Assembly: GCA_038373885.1 (NCBI GenBank)
Contig: JAWZYV010014426.1
Location: 1-64,000, forward strand
DNA length: 64,000 nt
Source: Cheiracanthium punctorium
Taxonomy: Eukaryota; Arthropoda; Arachnida; Araneae; Cheiracanthiidae
Reading direction: 5' to 3'
Shown here in pieces: positions 1 to 12,059 of the stretch. How positions within the stretch are numbered: position 1 is the stretch's first letter; every line of letters begins with the position of its first letter. The translations under genes were made by a program, and so were the position numbers. The notes below the pieces were generated by a model that was given only the letters and a program-made list of their open reading frames with translations, did no database searches and had not been told where the DNA came from.

Positions 1-1691
1 TTGCGATTCGAAAACGTGTCCCGTTTAAAAACTCAATCGAAAATAATGCTGGGTAATTCATTGTTTAAAAAACAGCGTTCATTTCTTTTTCTGGCAACGT
101 AATGTAAAACATGGAATTATTTCGTAGGTGCCGTATGTTTTGCTTGTGGTTGTGTTATTCTGATTGAGTTTTGAAAGGGGTTTTAAACTCGTTACATGTA
201 AATGACGTAGATTTCGCATGCGAAAATTCAGTTATTTCAATGTAATTTTATTTATTTCTTTCAACTTTTTTCAACTGGCAATTTTATTCATTGTTACTGT
301 TTCCAAGACAACCACAGCGGAAGATATACCGAAATCTTGAAGCAGCTGCTTTTGAATTCAAAATCCTTCTTTACATAAAAATTCATAAAAAAATCTCCTA
401 ATTTATATTTTCCTCCGTTTTTCTTTTAAAAGTGGGCGAATTGTATGCTCCGTCTTTTGCCGAAATATAAAAAAAGTTATGACAGATAGAATGAAAGATC
501 CAACAGTTTTAAAATTATTTTACGCAAACTTCGTCAAAAGAGAAATTCTTTCTAAAAATTCCCCAAAAATCGGCAAAATATGTTACATAGTCAAAACAAA
601 CTGTTTCCGAAAGAAAATTTTCTCCTCTATCCGATGATGCAAACATCGTTTTACTGCGAGTTCAATGACCGGCGTTATTACGTATTATGCAAGAAAAATC
701 GCTAAAAATCGGACAAAACATAAAATAAAACTTTTTCTAATTCGAATTTCGAAAATATCGTTCCGAGGCGTGTTAGGATCCGTCCTAGTGAAGCCGTATG
801 CAAAATTCGGTTGGTTTGCGACCAACCGTCTCGGCGCAATGCGAGAGACGGGCACAAAGATCGGTGGTCACAAACCTACCTACCTACTTACCTACACAGC
901 TACATACAATGTTTCTTCTCGGATTTTATTATATAAGATTATACAGACTTTTACTTCCACCCTAAATCCCCCCTTTTTAATCTCGTCTGATACAAAGGTC
1001 TGACTGAATCAAAAGAACTGACACCAATCGGGCACGTCGACGTTATAAAACGTGTTTTACTTTCAATTTCGCTTCAAAATTACTTAAGACTCCGAAAGAG
1101 ACGGAGATTCGGAGATAAAGCAAAAAGAAGATTTCTACAAGTCTATTATCTCCTTCAAACACATTAAGCGTTAAGTGCTGATCTCGCAGGACATTCAGTT
1201 TGAATGACAGATTGACAAAAAGTCTATTCAGTAAAACTGTTTTAGCAGAGTTAAAAAAAGGATGGTGGAATGTTTTATTTTGTATTAGTCTCTCCAAATA
1301 GAGGGGAAAAAAATAAAAACTGGATAATGAAAATATCTTCCATCAGGAAAATACGTTATTTTTCGGGAAGTGAATACAATGGAAGGGAATAAAGCTTGTG
1401 GTTTTAACTTGGCGCATTTTTTATTAGAAGAAAGTGGTAATAACTTAGCTTCAAGAGGTTATTTCTTTTTTCTTCTATCAAAATGGTTCTTTTTTAAAAT
1501 TTTATTTTGAGGCAAGGAAGTGAAAAGAGATTTAGAGAATACAACGTTATTGTGTCGAGAAGCGATTTGGGATGAGTTTTGTCTAAGCCGTGCACGCTTG
1601 TCACCGCTTGTGTGTTTGAAAAGCAAAATAAAGGGGGTCTATCGATTTGGGCATTATGTTTAGCCAGAGATTTTTGACAATCATGGTAGAA
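1..1691. other. Non-coding, no recognised element
   Basis: AT-rich DNA, presumably the long intron or 3' side of the minus-strand peptidase gene. A tacc-rich simple run lies near 884-905. I see no exon or repeat with a second copy in the window. Confidence 0.5.
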
Positions 1692-2262
1692 AAAAGAAAT
1701 CTGGAGTGACTACACTCGACTTTCCGAACACTTACGATTAAGATCATTACCAAACATTTAAATAAATGCTAATCGATGAATAATTCAGCAAAAATTCTTA
1801 ATTTTTTCAATTTGATCTCAATCGAATGTACCGTTAAACGCTAGCGAACTTTCAAGAATTTTACCCCATAGACCATAATGTAAAAGAAATCTTTGTCGTA
1901 GTCCTGTAGAAAAACGATAAGTTCTATACACATCAAAATCAATACCGGTCTTACGATGGTGGTTTATAGCATGTATACTCAATTTGAGCTCAATCGAATA
2001 TACCGTTTAAACGCTAGCGCACTTTCAATAATTTTCCCCCCATTGGCCACAATGTAAAAGAAATCTTGGTCTTAGCCCCGTAGAAAAAATATAAGTCCTA
2101 TACACACCAAAATCAATACCGGTCTTGCGACGGAGGTTTATGACATATATACCCAATTTGAGCTCAATCGAACGCCTCGTTTAGGAGCTATCGTGTTCAC
2201 TCACATACATACACACACACATACATACGTACACCTCGTAAAATGCATAGCATCCATGCATA
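1692..2262 (-). mobile_element. HINE/DINE-like non-autonomous element, copy 1
   Basis: Reverse-orientation copy of the family with eight members in this window. It starts at the CTGGAGTGACT palindrome end, then has GACTTTCCGAACACTTACG and two to three units of the internal tandem repeat. These carry the recurrent phrase AATACCGGTCTTACGA..GTGG. It ends in an ACATACAC microsatellite near 2204-2235. The opposite terminus is missing, and the copy runs directly into a partial TTAA MITE at 2262. Confidence 0.75.
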
Positions 2263-2423
2263 GCTGTGCCGCCACAGCCAGCTGTCGTCAAAAAAGGGTC
2301 TCTAGATCTGTAACACGCGATGAACGTTCCGATCGTCCGCCCTCTTGCTGGTCGTTCAGTCGAGCGATGGCAACGGCTGCCCTTTTTTCAGTATTGGAAA
2401 AGGGTTGCGCCTCAAAGGGTTAA
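2262..2423 (-). mobile_element. TTAA MITE type 1, partial copy
   Basis: Left-arm fragment in reverse orientation. It runs from the CAGCCAGCTGTCGTC centre through GATCGTCCGCCCTCTTGC to the terminus GCGCCTCAAAGGGTTAA. The other half is absent. Confidence 0.85.
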
Positions 2424-2822
2424 AAGAAAAATCTCGAACATTTATTTTATTTTATTTATTTATCATTTATTCTTTCGAAGATTACGGTTTTTCTCGGAGG
2501 CCATTTATAATGCAGGGTGAAATCTCTGGGAATAGCCGGGAACTCTCTCTTGGAAAGGTCCCAACCTGTCATTCTCTTTGTTTGACAGATAGCGCAAGGA
2601 CTTTTAAATATTAAAAAGGACGCAGTCGATATAGAAGACTAAGGCGAAAGGAAAGATGCGCCGTCTTTAGCTTTTCTTTACTTTTGCGATGAAAACATAT
2701 TAAATTAAGCCCCGGGTTGCTTGGAATTTTCGGAGCATTGGCGTAAATTGGTATGTAGCATGAGGGGTGGGATAGGAAATGTGTTTCCTATTGTAGAAAA
2801 TACTGTTTTCGAAGAGTTGATA
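2424..2822. other. Non-coding, nothing recognised
   Basis: T-rich run followed by unique-looking AT-rich DNA. There is no repeat partner elsewhere in the window. Confidence 0.4.
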
Positions 2823-3628
2823 CAGTGGAACTCCGATCTATCGTTCCCGCATTCATCGTTTTCCCGTATTGATCGTTTTATTTCTAGGGTCCCTGCACAA
2901 ACTGTATTCAAATAACGTTAACAAAACCCACATGCATCGTTCGTCAAAAATTCGCTTTCCCGCGTTCATCGTTGTAAAATGTTTCTTCTGACCGAAATGA
3001 AATTGAAGATCAAGTGGATCAATATGGCTTACAAATCGAATTACTTCCTGGTATGATATCTTGATTTGATGATGGTATAAGTGAAGAGTTTTTACATCTA
3101 GCAGGGATGAGTATGGTGTGAAATGTAGTGATTATATTTCCATTGATTTAGATGTAACAACGTGCGATATCCTAAGAATGGAAGAAATGTGACGCAAAAA
3201 ATGAAAATAACGGCGAAGAAGCTGAGAATATTATTCATGCCGATGAGACTGAGCCAACACTTTATCCTACGCAATAACAGTATTTGAAATTGTATGACTT
3301 TTATATACAAAGATGAATACACATAAAAAGACAAAAAAATATATTGTAAATCTTGAAAATTTTGTTTAATTAAAAGATTAATGGCAAACCCAGTGTAAAA
3401 TTATTGATTTTTTCAAAATAAGTATCACTTAATTTCTACACAGCTTCAATTTGTTTCTTTTACAGTTTAGTAACAAATTTAGTATTTTTGGTGCACTATA
3501 TACATTGTGCGTATTCATAGATACTGTTTTCTTCGAATTTTAACTTTAACCCGCATTTGTCGTTTTCTCGCATGCATCGTTTTTTTTACTACGGACCCCT
3601 TGAAAAACGATAGATCGAGGTTCTACTG
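2823..3628 (+). mobile_element. Degraded pogo/Tigger-like Tc1-mariner element
   Basis: The 806-bp segment is bounded by inverted termini CAGTGGAACTCCGATCTATC and (reverse complement of the end) CAGTAGAACCTCGATCTATC. It is flanked on both sides by TA, the Tc1/mariner target duplication. CAGT(A/G)GAACCTCGAT-type termini are typical of pogo/Tigger. Sub-terminal copies of a CATCGTT..CCCGC motif repeat near both ends. The interior around 3050-3290 has acidic, repeatedly stopped frames that could be the tail of a transposase. No intact open frame remains. Confidence 0.8.
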
Positions 3629-4192
3629 TATATAATTTTTTTTTGAATCCCCCCTCCCCCTTAGTTGGTTACGTCTATGTTCTGGGGCATTGCAAATACA
3701 CAGGGGCTTATTATCGCAGCATGGGCAAATAGGGGCTTTTTCCAGGGTTCCCTGCTCGAAAGGGCCCCCAATTTCAAATGTTGTTCTGAAATATTCTTTT
3801 AAATATCAAAATTTTATGAAAAATATAACAAATATCATACATGGGGGAGGGCGAATCCATCTATGCCCGGGGCCCCCGTTGGTCATAATCGGGCCCCGCA
3901 AATACACCTTCGTAAGTGGGCATTCGTGCGACTAAGAAATAGTCGAGATCAAGACTTCCAAGCAGGTTTTTAACGGTATCCAAGAACGTAGAGCAGATAT
4001 AGGGAATAAAGAGCGATTTGGCAACCCAAACTTGAGGCACAAGTTAAATCACGTGACTTTCGGCAAGCTCTCGCGCGCATAATTCTTGTACATCCCACTC
4101 TCCTTGGTCTTCTCTGGAGCATTGGCTGCCAGTGCGCTTGTTTCCGTTTTCATGGGTAAACTTTTAAGTAAAAATGGTACATAGCTGCTCTG
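3629..4192. other. Non-coding, G/C-run-rich stretch
   Basis: Around 3645-3910 there are several G or C runs (CCCCTCCCCC, GGGGCCCCCG) resembling MITE ends, but I could not define termini or a target duplication. No gene is seen. Confidence 0.35.
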
Positions 4193-4214
4193 GTGCATAG
4201 CTGTATTTCCCCGC

Positions 4215-4400
4215 CATTTCACAATGGTCTCTTGAGTACGATTCGGCGAATCGTCACTCTCGAAACATCGGAAGAAATGTCTATGAGCAAAGGAAGTGTG
4301 CACGCAATACTGCACGAAAGGTTGTCCCTTTCCCCGGAGATTCTAACCCAGGGTATCGATCACCTCGTTGACCTCTGGGACACTTGTTTCAACCTACAAT
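4215..4400 (+). pseudogene. Mariner-type transposase relic, N- and C-terminal pieces joined
   Basis: The frame within 4193-4714 contains SEEMSMSKGSVHAILHERLS. This looks like the helix-turn-helix of mariner transposases (S.GSVHTILHE.L). About 20 residues later comes HLVDLWDTCFNLQCSFVY, which resembles the extreme C-terminus of the same proteins (LV.RW.KC..L.G.YVE). The DD(D/E) catalytic core between them is missing, so this is an internally deleted, dead copy. What follows to 4714 is a hydrophobic frame without recognisable homology. I did not find convincing terminal inverted repeats. Confidence 0.55.
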
Positions 4401-7400
4401 GTAGCTTTGTCTACCCTATCTTTTATGCCTGTATTACCTCATTCTTTTGCATACTAATTTACATTAATATCATCAAACCATTTCTTAAAGCGCTTCTAGT
4501 GCCACTTTCATTTGGGCGACCCTTATATATTATAAAAAGCAAGTGTAGGTACAGTATTCTCGCGTCAAACAATCACACAAAACTGTGTACACAAAAATAC
4601 ACAACAAAACAAATGTGCGTAATATACATTTTATATCAGAAAATTCTTTCAGACGTAGCACGCAGACTTATTCTTTTAATTTTTTTTCTTTCAAAACCGC
4701 TTGTATTTAAATAATATTTAAGTTTCCTTTTAATAATTATTTTAAGATAACAAAAAGCTTTTTTGTTTTCCGTCTGCATGCGTAAGCAATTAATTAAAAA
4801 AACATGTACCTCATATTTGTTTGGGTAGAAAAAAAATATTTTAGAAAGGAGAAATTGGATTCTATAGCAACATAAAAAACGACTTGTCTTTTGATATCAT
4901 ATTAAAAAATAAGTATTTCTTTAAATTTTTGTTGAATACTGAATTGCTTTTTTTTTGTTAAAATTGAAAGTTTAAGAAAACTCCGAAAAAAATAATAACT
5001 TCTTCGAAAGAAAGAAATATCAACGACCTGCATTTTTATATCTTTTTCACTGATAAATGTAATTACTTGAAGTAGAAACACGATTGAAAAAATGAATATT
5101 TTTTTTTATGTGTCGATCTTTTATAAGTTTTTAAAAACTGTTTTTGTTTAAAATAAATGATATCTTCAATTTTATTTCGCTAAACATAGTATTAATGTAT
5201 TTTGATTCATTTCATTACAAGGAAATAAACATTTTCTTTTCAAAAAATTTGAATAGTTTTTCCTGAAGTTACATACAACACAGAAGAAGCATTGAACACA
5301 GGCTTACAGCATAAATTAAGTTAAAATGTTCGTGGGATGAAATCATTCGTTCTAATTTTATAATTGTTTCAAATCTCAACTTCCCGAAATGCCCGTATAC
5401 CATGGCGATAACATTTGTACAATAAATTAAAAAAAAATGCAAATTGCATCTAATAAATAAAAAATTATGCATTCATGTAAAAAATATAAAAAATATAAAA
5501 TATAAAAAACATAAATCTTGCATCATTTCCAGAGTGATATCCGGTAAATTAGCCTTCTTCTCAACTGAAAGTGTTCCTTGTCTCAATAGAATCAAAAGGT
5601 TTCATAAAAAGTTGCCTGTAAATTTGGCAGAATTCTGAGCACTGGTCTTCTCTGTACACCTCTCTGATTAGGGGAACTTTAATTATGGACACTCTGTACA
5701 TACATAACTGATACATTTTACGATTTTTTTTCTTTGAGATAATTTTCAAAAGACATTTCTTCTGCATTTGTTGAGGTTGAGCAATTTTTCCACTTTATGT
5801 GCGCCTCTGTTTACTCTCATGTGCTTTACAAATACAAAGCTTTTTTTTTTCTCTTTAATTGTCCTTAGACAGTATTTTAAGCGAAAAAAAAAATTAAGTG
5901 AACAGACGATTTTGATTAATTTTTATTTATGCTAAAATCTGTTCATTATTAGACTGTATTTATTTAATCTTTGAATGTATTTATTTAATCTTGAAATAAT
6001 ATCTTTCCGTCCAAATACAAAATTTACAGGAGGAGGTCGTTTTATGCTACATGCAATTCATTTAGGGGCTGTCTTATTTTGAGTTACGAATTTTACATAA
6101 AATTCGTGTATATGAATTTTACATAATTTTTTTATAACATGTTCTGAAGTGTGATTACAGAAGGAATGTCGGTAAATTTATAGTGTACTAATTCCATTCT
6201 GTTTTTTTAAACTTTATAAAGGGTAAAGACTAAAGAGATTTGTATTTTTTTTTTGGGGGGGGGGGGGCGTGGGCTGAGAACCCGTCTCAAACTTGACCTC
6301 AGGACCAAAAAACTTGTCGACCCTGGAAGACATTACCAGATTACTTTTATTTTATTGTACTGCTTCTATTAAATTATTTTTTCTTCTTAAATGCTAGACC
6401 AATAATGATGAAAACCAGTTAACCAAAAGTTTTCGGAATTTATAAAACGAATTTAAAAAATATTACAGCAAACACTCCGCTAGGATAACATTCTTTTTCG
6501 AAAGCATTCAAAATCACAATGGTTGTGCAAAGCGAAAATCGGAAAAAGAAAGTCAAATTTTTAAATTTCATTTACTTAAAATTTGATTCTCTTTTGGGGG
6601 GTCCAAATTAGCTCGACGAAGTTAGATATTTTAAACACGAGATTATTTCATAATGTATAAAAAGTTAGTTTCCAAGACGCTGTCAAATCATTTTAAACCA
6701 GCCAAAAACGAAGATCTCCCCCCTACTTCCATGCTTCAACTAAATTAATTTAAAAGAAAAACTTGGGAGCGCAAACTCACTCGCATGTACCCCCCTCTTC
6801 TGTCCTGTTAAATCAAATTTAAAAGCCTTTCTCAACGGAAAATGTCAAGATACACAGCTTTTCAGTCCAGGGAAAGTTTCGGAAAAGTCTATCCCTTAAT
6901 TGATTTAAAAATAACTGAATCATTTATTTAACTTTAACAAATTAAAAACTCCACAGAAACAGTGCACAGAACAAAAAGGGGAAAAAAAACTGTTGTTTCT
7001 TACGTATGTAAAGATTTTTAAAAAAATATTTTCTTTCAAAATTTTGGTAACGAATTTTTGTGGGATTTATTCGCCGTGAGAGTGTTCAAAAATTATGAAA
7101 TTGGATTGGCATTAATTTTTTTGCTGATATCAATTTGAATGGGCTTACGTAAAAGTTTTGTCGGTTCTCGATTGTTAAAAAAAATTGATTGTAGTTTCTG
7201 TATTGAAAAAGTTTAAAGGAACTTACTCGAGGTTTACGGAAAATGAAATTTATTTTTGTAATTAAAAAGAAGGAAATATATTTAAATGAATGTACGAAAA
7301 TCACTTAACATTCACTATACTGTCATAACATATTAGTAAAAGTAATTCATGTTAACTTTTTTAATATGTATGGCAAGCTATGCATTTCATTTCGGAACAA

Positions 7401-8204
7401 AACAGACAAATAGTCCCAACTTCTCAAACGATGCTAGTTCGACAATGCCGCATTGTACAACTAGCATCATTTGGACACTCATTTTCTAGTTAGAAATTGT
7501 CATTTGCATACTTAAGACACGGGTTTTCCTGGCCTTTTTTGAGTTTTCGCCAACCCATTCGCCAAATTTGATTTTTGATCATTAAGTGCATTCGCAATAT
7601 TTTCGCCAAAACTTTTTTTTTTTCTTTCAAACTAATTTTGTTTTTGCAGTTTGCGACTTAGACAGGGGTCGCGCTGTCGGTCGCCAGAGACAAAAACATC
7701 GCAAAAAAAATAGTTAGACGCTGATTGTTCATACCAATTAATAATGTGAGCAATCCTTAAAAAAGCTTTAGTGGTACATTTGGTTTGTTCTATGGGTTCA
7801 CCTGAGAGTAGAAACAATTCATAAAAAACTCCAAAAAGTGATAATTTTGTTTATTTTTGGTTGGCACCGTTCTGTTATCAAATAAGAAAAAAAATACAGA
7901 TATCAATAAATTAGTAAAAAGACTAAAAGATAGGAAAATTTTCTACTCTAGTACAGTAAATTCTGCGGATGTTAGCAAACAGTATAACTGACGGCATAAT
8001 TGATGAGAATTCATCAGTTAAGAGAACGATGAAAAATCAACTGTAAAAACTGACTTAACATAATATTAAAGGACGATCCATTTATCCCCCGTTAATTACA
8101 GCATGTTTGCTGCTTAATAGAAGTGCACAGGCGAGGATATCTAAATTCACAAAATCTGGAAGCATTTTCATCTAAAACAAGCGTCCGCTGTTCTTTTAAC
8201 TCTT
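4401..8204. other. Long AT-rich non-coding stretch
   Basis: Homopolymer-rich DNA, for example a G run near 6256-6267 and many T or A runs. No exon, repeat partner or structured RNA was recognised. Confidence 0.5.
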
Positions 8205-8390
8205 TAGAGCATATATGGGCAACCGCCGGTCTGCGGGCCGGATCCGGTCCGTGAAACATATCAAAACCCTGTATAAACCCATATAAACCATTCAAAATTC
8301 CATATGAATCCTAATTATACGGCCCGCGAATTCGCTAACATCCTGAAGCTTGGCCCGCAACTTCATACGTTGTTCATACCTGTTTTAGAG
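8205..8390. repeat. Dispersed repeat with GGCCGGATCCGG motif
   Basis: Contains CATATATGGGCAACCGCCGG and GCGGGCCGGATCCGGTCCG. A related stretch at about 21385-21460 carries the complementary signature (CCGCGGTCCGGATC, GGTTGCCCATATGTGC). It is likely the end of a hAT-like or similar DNA transposon. Confidence 0.5.
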
Positions 8391-8455
8391 CATAGTGGTA
8401 TGAAAAAACATCAAATAGTCAAGCTTTTTTTAAAGTCATTAAATGCTATTACAAT

Positions 8456-9640
8456 TTGACTACCAATTTTCATTTAAGCACTTTACTACTGTATCGGTAA
8501 ATACTAAAAAATATTGCATTTCATCTTCAATGGTATTCTCTGCTTTGTAAATGTAAATAATTTTGTGTTGTGGATAAACAATGTCTTGTGGTTTAGGGAG
8601 TTAAGACCATTGACGTCAAAATCTATGGAAAGGGTGGGGCAAGTTCCCTTCGTTAGCTCTCAGGTAAAACGTGTAGGTAACTTGACTACCAATTTTTATT
8701 GAACCACTTTTCTGCTGTATCGGTTAGTACTAAAAACAATATAGTTTTCATCTTCAATGGAATCCTTTCATCATATATAACCGGCTTTGTAAATATACAT
8801 AATTTTGTGTAGTGGATAAACAATGATCTGCGGCTTAAAGAATTAAGACCGTTGGCGTCAAATCTATGGGAAGGGAGGGGCAAGTTCCCTTCGTCAGTTC
8901 TCTGGTAAAACGTGTAGGTAACTTGACTACCAATTTTCATTTAACAACTTTACTACTGTATCGGTAAGTACTAAAAGACATTGCATTTCATCTTCAATGG
9001 TATTCTCTGCTTTGTAAATGTAAATAATTTTGTGTTGTGGATAAACAATGTTCTGTGGCTTAAAGAGTTAAGACCATTGGCGTCGAATCTATGGGAAGGG
9101 AGGGGCAAGTTCCCTTCATCAGCTCTCCGGTAAAACGCGTAGGTAACTTGACTAACAATTTTAATTTAACCACTTTACTACTGTATCGGTAAGTACTAAA
9201 AACAATAAAGGATTCCGTTGAAGATGAAAACTATAATCATATAAAACCGACTTTGTAAATATACATAATTTTGTGTCGTGGATAAACAATGATCTGCGGC
9301 TTAAAGAATTAAGACCGTTGGCGTCAAATCTATGGGAAGGGAGGGGCAAGTTCCCTTCGTCAGTTCTCTGGTAAAACGTGTAGGTAACTTGACTACCAAT
9401 TTTCATTTAACCACGTTATTACTGTATCGGTAAGTAGTAAAAACAATATTGTTTTCATCTTCAATGGAATCCTTTAATCATATAAAACCGACTTTGTAAA
9501 TACACATTATTTTGTGTCGTGGATAAACAATGATCTGCGGCTTAAAGAATTAAGACCGTTGGCGTCAAATCTATGGGAAGGGAGGGGGCAAGCTCCCCTT
9601 CGTCAACTCTCCGGTAAAACATCCGGTAAAAGATTTACAT
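8456..9640. repeat. Dimeric tandem repeat, 226/241-bp units
   Basis: The anchor word TTGACTACCAATTTT recurs with GAC at 8458, 8684, 8925, 9150 (one base different) and 9391. Spacings are 226, 241, 225 and 241. Odd units share CTGCTTTGTAAATG, and even units share ATATAACCGGCTTTG-like sequence. The array is therefore a duplicated dimer of about 466 bp, plus a partial fifth unit. One unit has a 28-bp segment flipped in place (9207-9234). Confidence 0.9.
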
Positions 9641-9642
9641 TT

Positions 9643-9841
9643 CAGTGTAACGTAGACACACTAAAATATAGTACCGTTCTGGGCAGGACACCCTGACTTG
9701 CTTCCCTCCCCCTTACAGATAGCCCTAATGCCTCCTGTGGTTAACACTGCAAATTCGCAAAAGCACGCGAGTTTGGTACACAAACACAAATGAAGCCAAT
9801 TACGTCAGTGACTTGAAATTTTTTTTTTCAAGCTTCCTTAC
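9643..9841. other. Intron sequence 3' of exon E
   Basis: Short unique intronic stretch between the tandem array and the exon E donor. No further coding block was seen in it. Confidence 0.5.
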
Positions 9842-10027
9842 GTTTGCAAACTCCATCTCGAACTCCAGCATGTCTTCGATGTCCTTTTTGACCCCTTGCT
9901 CTTGCACGCGCAGTAGCCGGACCGTCTCCGCAATGAGGTTCTTGTAGGAGAGGACGTACCGCACGTAGTCCGGGTCCGTGGTGTTGAGGAAGTACTGGGG
10001 GTTCAAGAAAGGACCACCAGCATTCAC
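9842..10027 (-). CDS. M13 peptidase (neprilysin-like), internal exon E
   Basis: This exon has 62 whole codons, starting VNAGGPFLNPQYFLNTTDPD and ending DMLEFEMEFAN. The C-terminal helix D-(M/V)-L-E-(F/V)-E-x-x-(L/F)-A-N is typical of the M13 region just before the I-x-x-P-E-x-R-R-D block. The acceptor TTCTTGCAG/GTGAATG and donor GCAAAC/GTAAGGAAG are clean and both are phase 0. Where active neprilysins usually read L-P-S-R-D-Y-Y, this gene reads F-L-N-P-Q-Y-F. That suggests a diverged neprilysin-like paralogue. The upstream intron is 4751 bp. I could not find the next exon in the remaining 9.8 kb, so the HExxH zinc site, the ExxxD motif and the C-terminal Cys are not in the window. Confidence 0.95.
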
Positions 10028-10239
10028 CTGCAAGAAACATAAATTATTCGGATCACATAGATTATACTACGTAACAGGATTTTTGTTCCTGAGTAATCAA
10101 TATCGTTTTAACCTGTTGGGGGCCTGACAGTTTTCAACACATTCTACAGTTATGTCAATGCCAGAAGTGATAAATAAATTTTCAAAACATTTGCGAGCTA
10201 TAAAGAATGTAATTCTTTTTCTAAAAATGAGAACAAAAC

Positions 10240-10513
10240 GATGAGATATTTGCTTAATTCAAGCAAATAATTTGGTTGATTTTAACCAAATAAGCCTTTT
10301 AAACAAATAAACAAAACATTCGGTTTGGTTAAATAAACAAAACATTGGGTTATTTCAACCAAAGTGCTTGGTTAAATAGACAAAATTTTTAGTTGAAATG
10401 AAATAATAATTTTAACAAAATAATTTTGTTAGAATTTTATTGGAGCTATTTCAACGGGATAATTTTATCGACTTAAATTTTTTTTGATTCAACGATACAT
10501 TTTTTTTTTCAGT
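10240..10513. repeat. AACCAAATAA-rich repeat, CACTG-type end
   Basis: Dense with inverted and direct copies of GGTTAAATAAACAAAACATT-like words, and ends in TTTTTTTTTCAGTG. It resembles the better defined element at 21564-21769. The left end is not clear. Confidence 0.5.
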
Positions 10514-10544
10514 GTGATTCAGGCAAATCTACACTCCAGCTATC

Positions 10545-10725
10545 TGCCTAAGGTCCGAAGATGCTTCGGCTGTAGGACTTTTTAAAGAATTCCAACGCGT
10601 ATTCATGTTACATCTAACGAAAACCTCTCAAAACACGAGATCGTTAGATCGACAGCAGCGTGGGAGGCCAGAATCTTGGACATGCACACTCTAACCCTCT
10701 CCAAACGATAAGTGTCTTATTAATT
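10545..10725 (-). repeat. SINE copy, reverse orientation
   Basis: Read on the minus strand it has AGAGTGTGCATGTCCAAGATT (B-box side), then the shared body GTTAGATGTAACATGAATAC, then GTTGGAATTC and a TTAAAAAGTCC tail block. It matches the better preserved copy at 34905-35097. It lies in the intron between exons D and E. Confidence 0.65.
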
Positions 10726-10982
10726 ACGCCATTGGTCGGCCCATCTTACCTCGAAGCTTTAAAAAACTGTCTAACATTTATCTTACAAATTCCGTTTTTT
10801 AAAAATAAAATTTGCTACATCATTACTAGCATTTCGCAGACCACACCTCGGCGCGTACAGTGACATGAAAACGAAATGTCATCTTCGTGCTATAATATAT
10901 AGTAAGTCGGCATTTAAAATCCACCTTCCAATTCCCAGTGGTAGCTCGAGGTGGGGGGACTGTCTCCCCCCTTACTTCGAGC

Positions 10983-11206
10983 AAGGCTGTAACCAGAAGA
11001 AAAATTTCGGAGGATATATAGTGCCAAAATTAAAATTTGGGGAAGGGAGTGAAGGAGTATATAGAGCTAATTTTTTTTCAATTTCAATTGACCTGCAGCG
11101 TAAATAAAAGACTACAAATCAACGCAAATAAAAGACTACAAATGCATTGACTACAATTTCGGGGCTGAGGAATAAACCCCGTATGATGCCATCCCTGGTT
11201 ACGGCC
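10983..11206. mobile_element. Possible MITE with CAAGGCTGTAACCAG ends
   Basis: The left end CAAGGCTGTAACCAG and the right end CTGGTTACGGCCATG are inverted with a few mismatches. The interior has AAATTTCGGAGG and GGGGCTGAGGAATAAACCCC. No target duplication was seen. A half-copy of the left end occurs near 44187. Confidence 0.45.
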
Positions 11207-11445
11207 ATGTATATGTATGCATATCATAGTTACAATACAGATAAAAATACACATATCTATGTGATAAATAAACTGTAAATTAATGAATATTAAATACATT
11301 ATCTGAAGTAAATTAATAAGCACAGGAGGCGGAGCTATGGGCAGACCCTGATTCTGAAGGAACATTAAATTTAATGATTATAGCAAACAGTGGCGGGTCC
11401 ACTATTGGACGGGTCCGTCCAGCTCATAACGATTTGACACAAACC

Positions 11446-11735
11446 AGAGCCCTTGATAAAGGGGGAGGGAAGGAGAAGAGCCTCCCCCAAACACTCGAAA
11501 ATTCTGTTAAGCTGGGCAAAATTAAATACTTAGTTGGCGAACTTGGGAAAAAAAAAAAAAAAAAAACGAAAACTATAATTTATTTTCTATTTCTGGTGCG
11601 CTTGGCAAAATGACACGAACCCAGTTGGCAAAAGAAAGAATTTGGCAATATAGTTGATAAAAAATTAATAACTTGGTAAAAACCGATATTTGACTTGGCA
11701 ATTTATTGTCATCTCTACCGCACCCTTAAAGAAAG
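11446..11735. repeat. GGCAAAATTA-type dispersed repeat, copy 1
   Basis: A diverged and truncated copy of the family seen at 15965-16258 and 25621-25922. Shared phrases are CCCTTGATAAAGGGGGAG, ACACTCGAAAATTCTGTTAA and TTGGCAAAATGACACGAACC. It is interrupted by an 18-base A run. Confidence 0.7.
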
Positions 11736-11809
11736 TTTTAGCAATAACCCTGACACCAACCAACTGAAAAAATGAATTTCTTTCTTTTTTTTTTTTTAAT
11801 CCAGACTAC

Positions 11810-12059
11810 CAGTGGCGGATCCAGAACTTTTTTTTTTTGGGAGGGGCTAAATTTTTAAAAAAGGTTATTTCATCCAATTAAAATGTACTATAAATCAAAA
11901 TTTTAGTCTAAACCAATGTGCACCCTTTTGGGAGGGGCTAAGTAATAAAATATGATCATTTTAGCTATTTAAAGTGTATAATAAAGCAGAATGTTACCCT
12001 TGAGCAATCTCTTTTGAGGGGGCTGAAGCCCCCTAGCCCCTCCCCTGGATCCGCTACTG
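11810..12059. mobile_element. hAT-type MITE with perfect 8-bp target duplication
   Basis: The 250-bp element has ends CAGTGGCGGATCCAG and CTGGATCCGCTACTG (one mismatch in 15). It is flanked by identical CAGACTAC at 11802-11809 and 12060-12067. An 8-bp duplication with CAGTGGCG ends is the hAT signature. The interior holds GGGAGGGGCTAA repeats. It lies in the D-E intron. Confidence 0.92.

Noticed and set aside
9800..9841. Extension of exon E into R-K-L-E-K-K
   Set aside because: A strong GTAAGG donor follows the conserved A-N, and the extension is a lysine/poly-T artefact.
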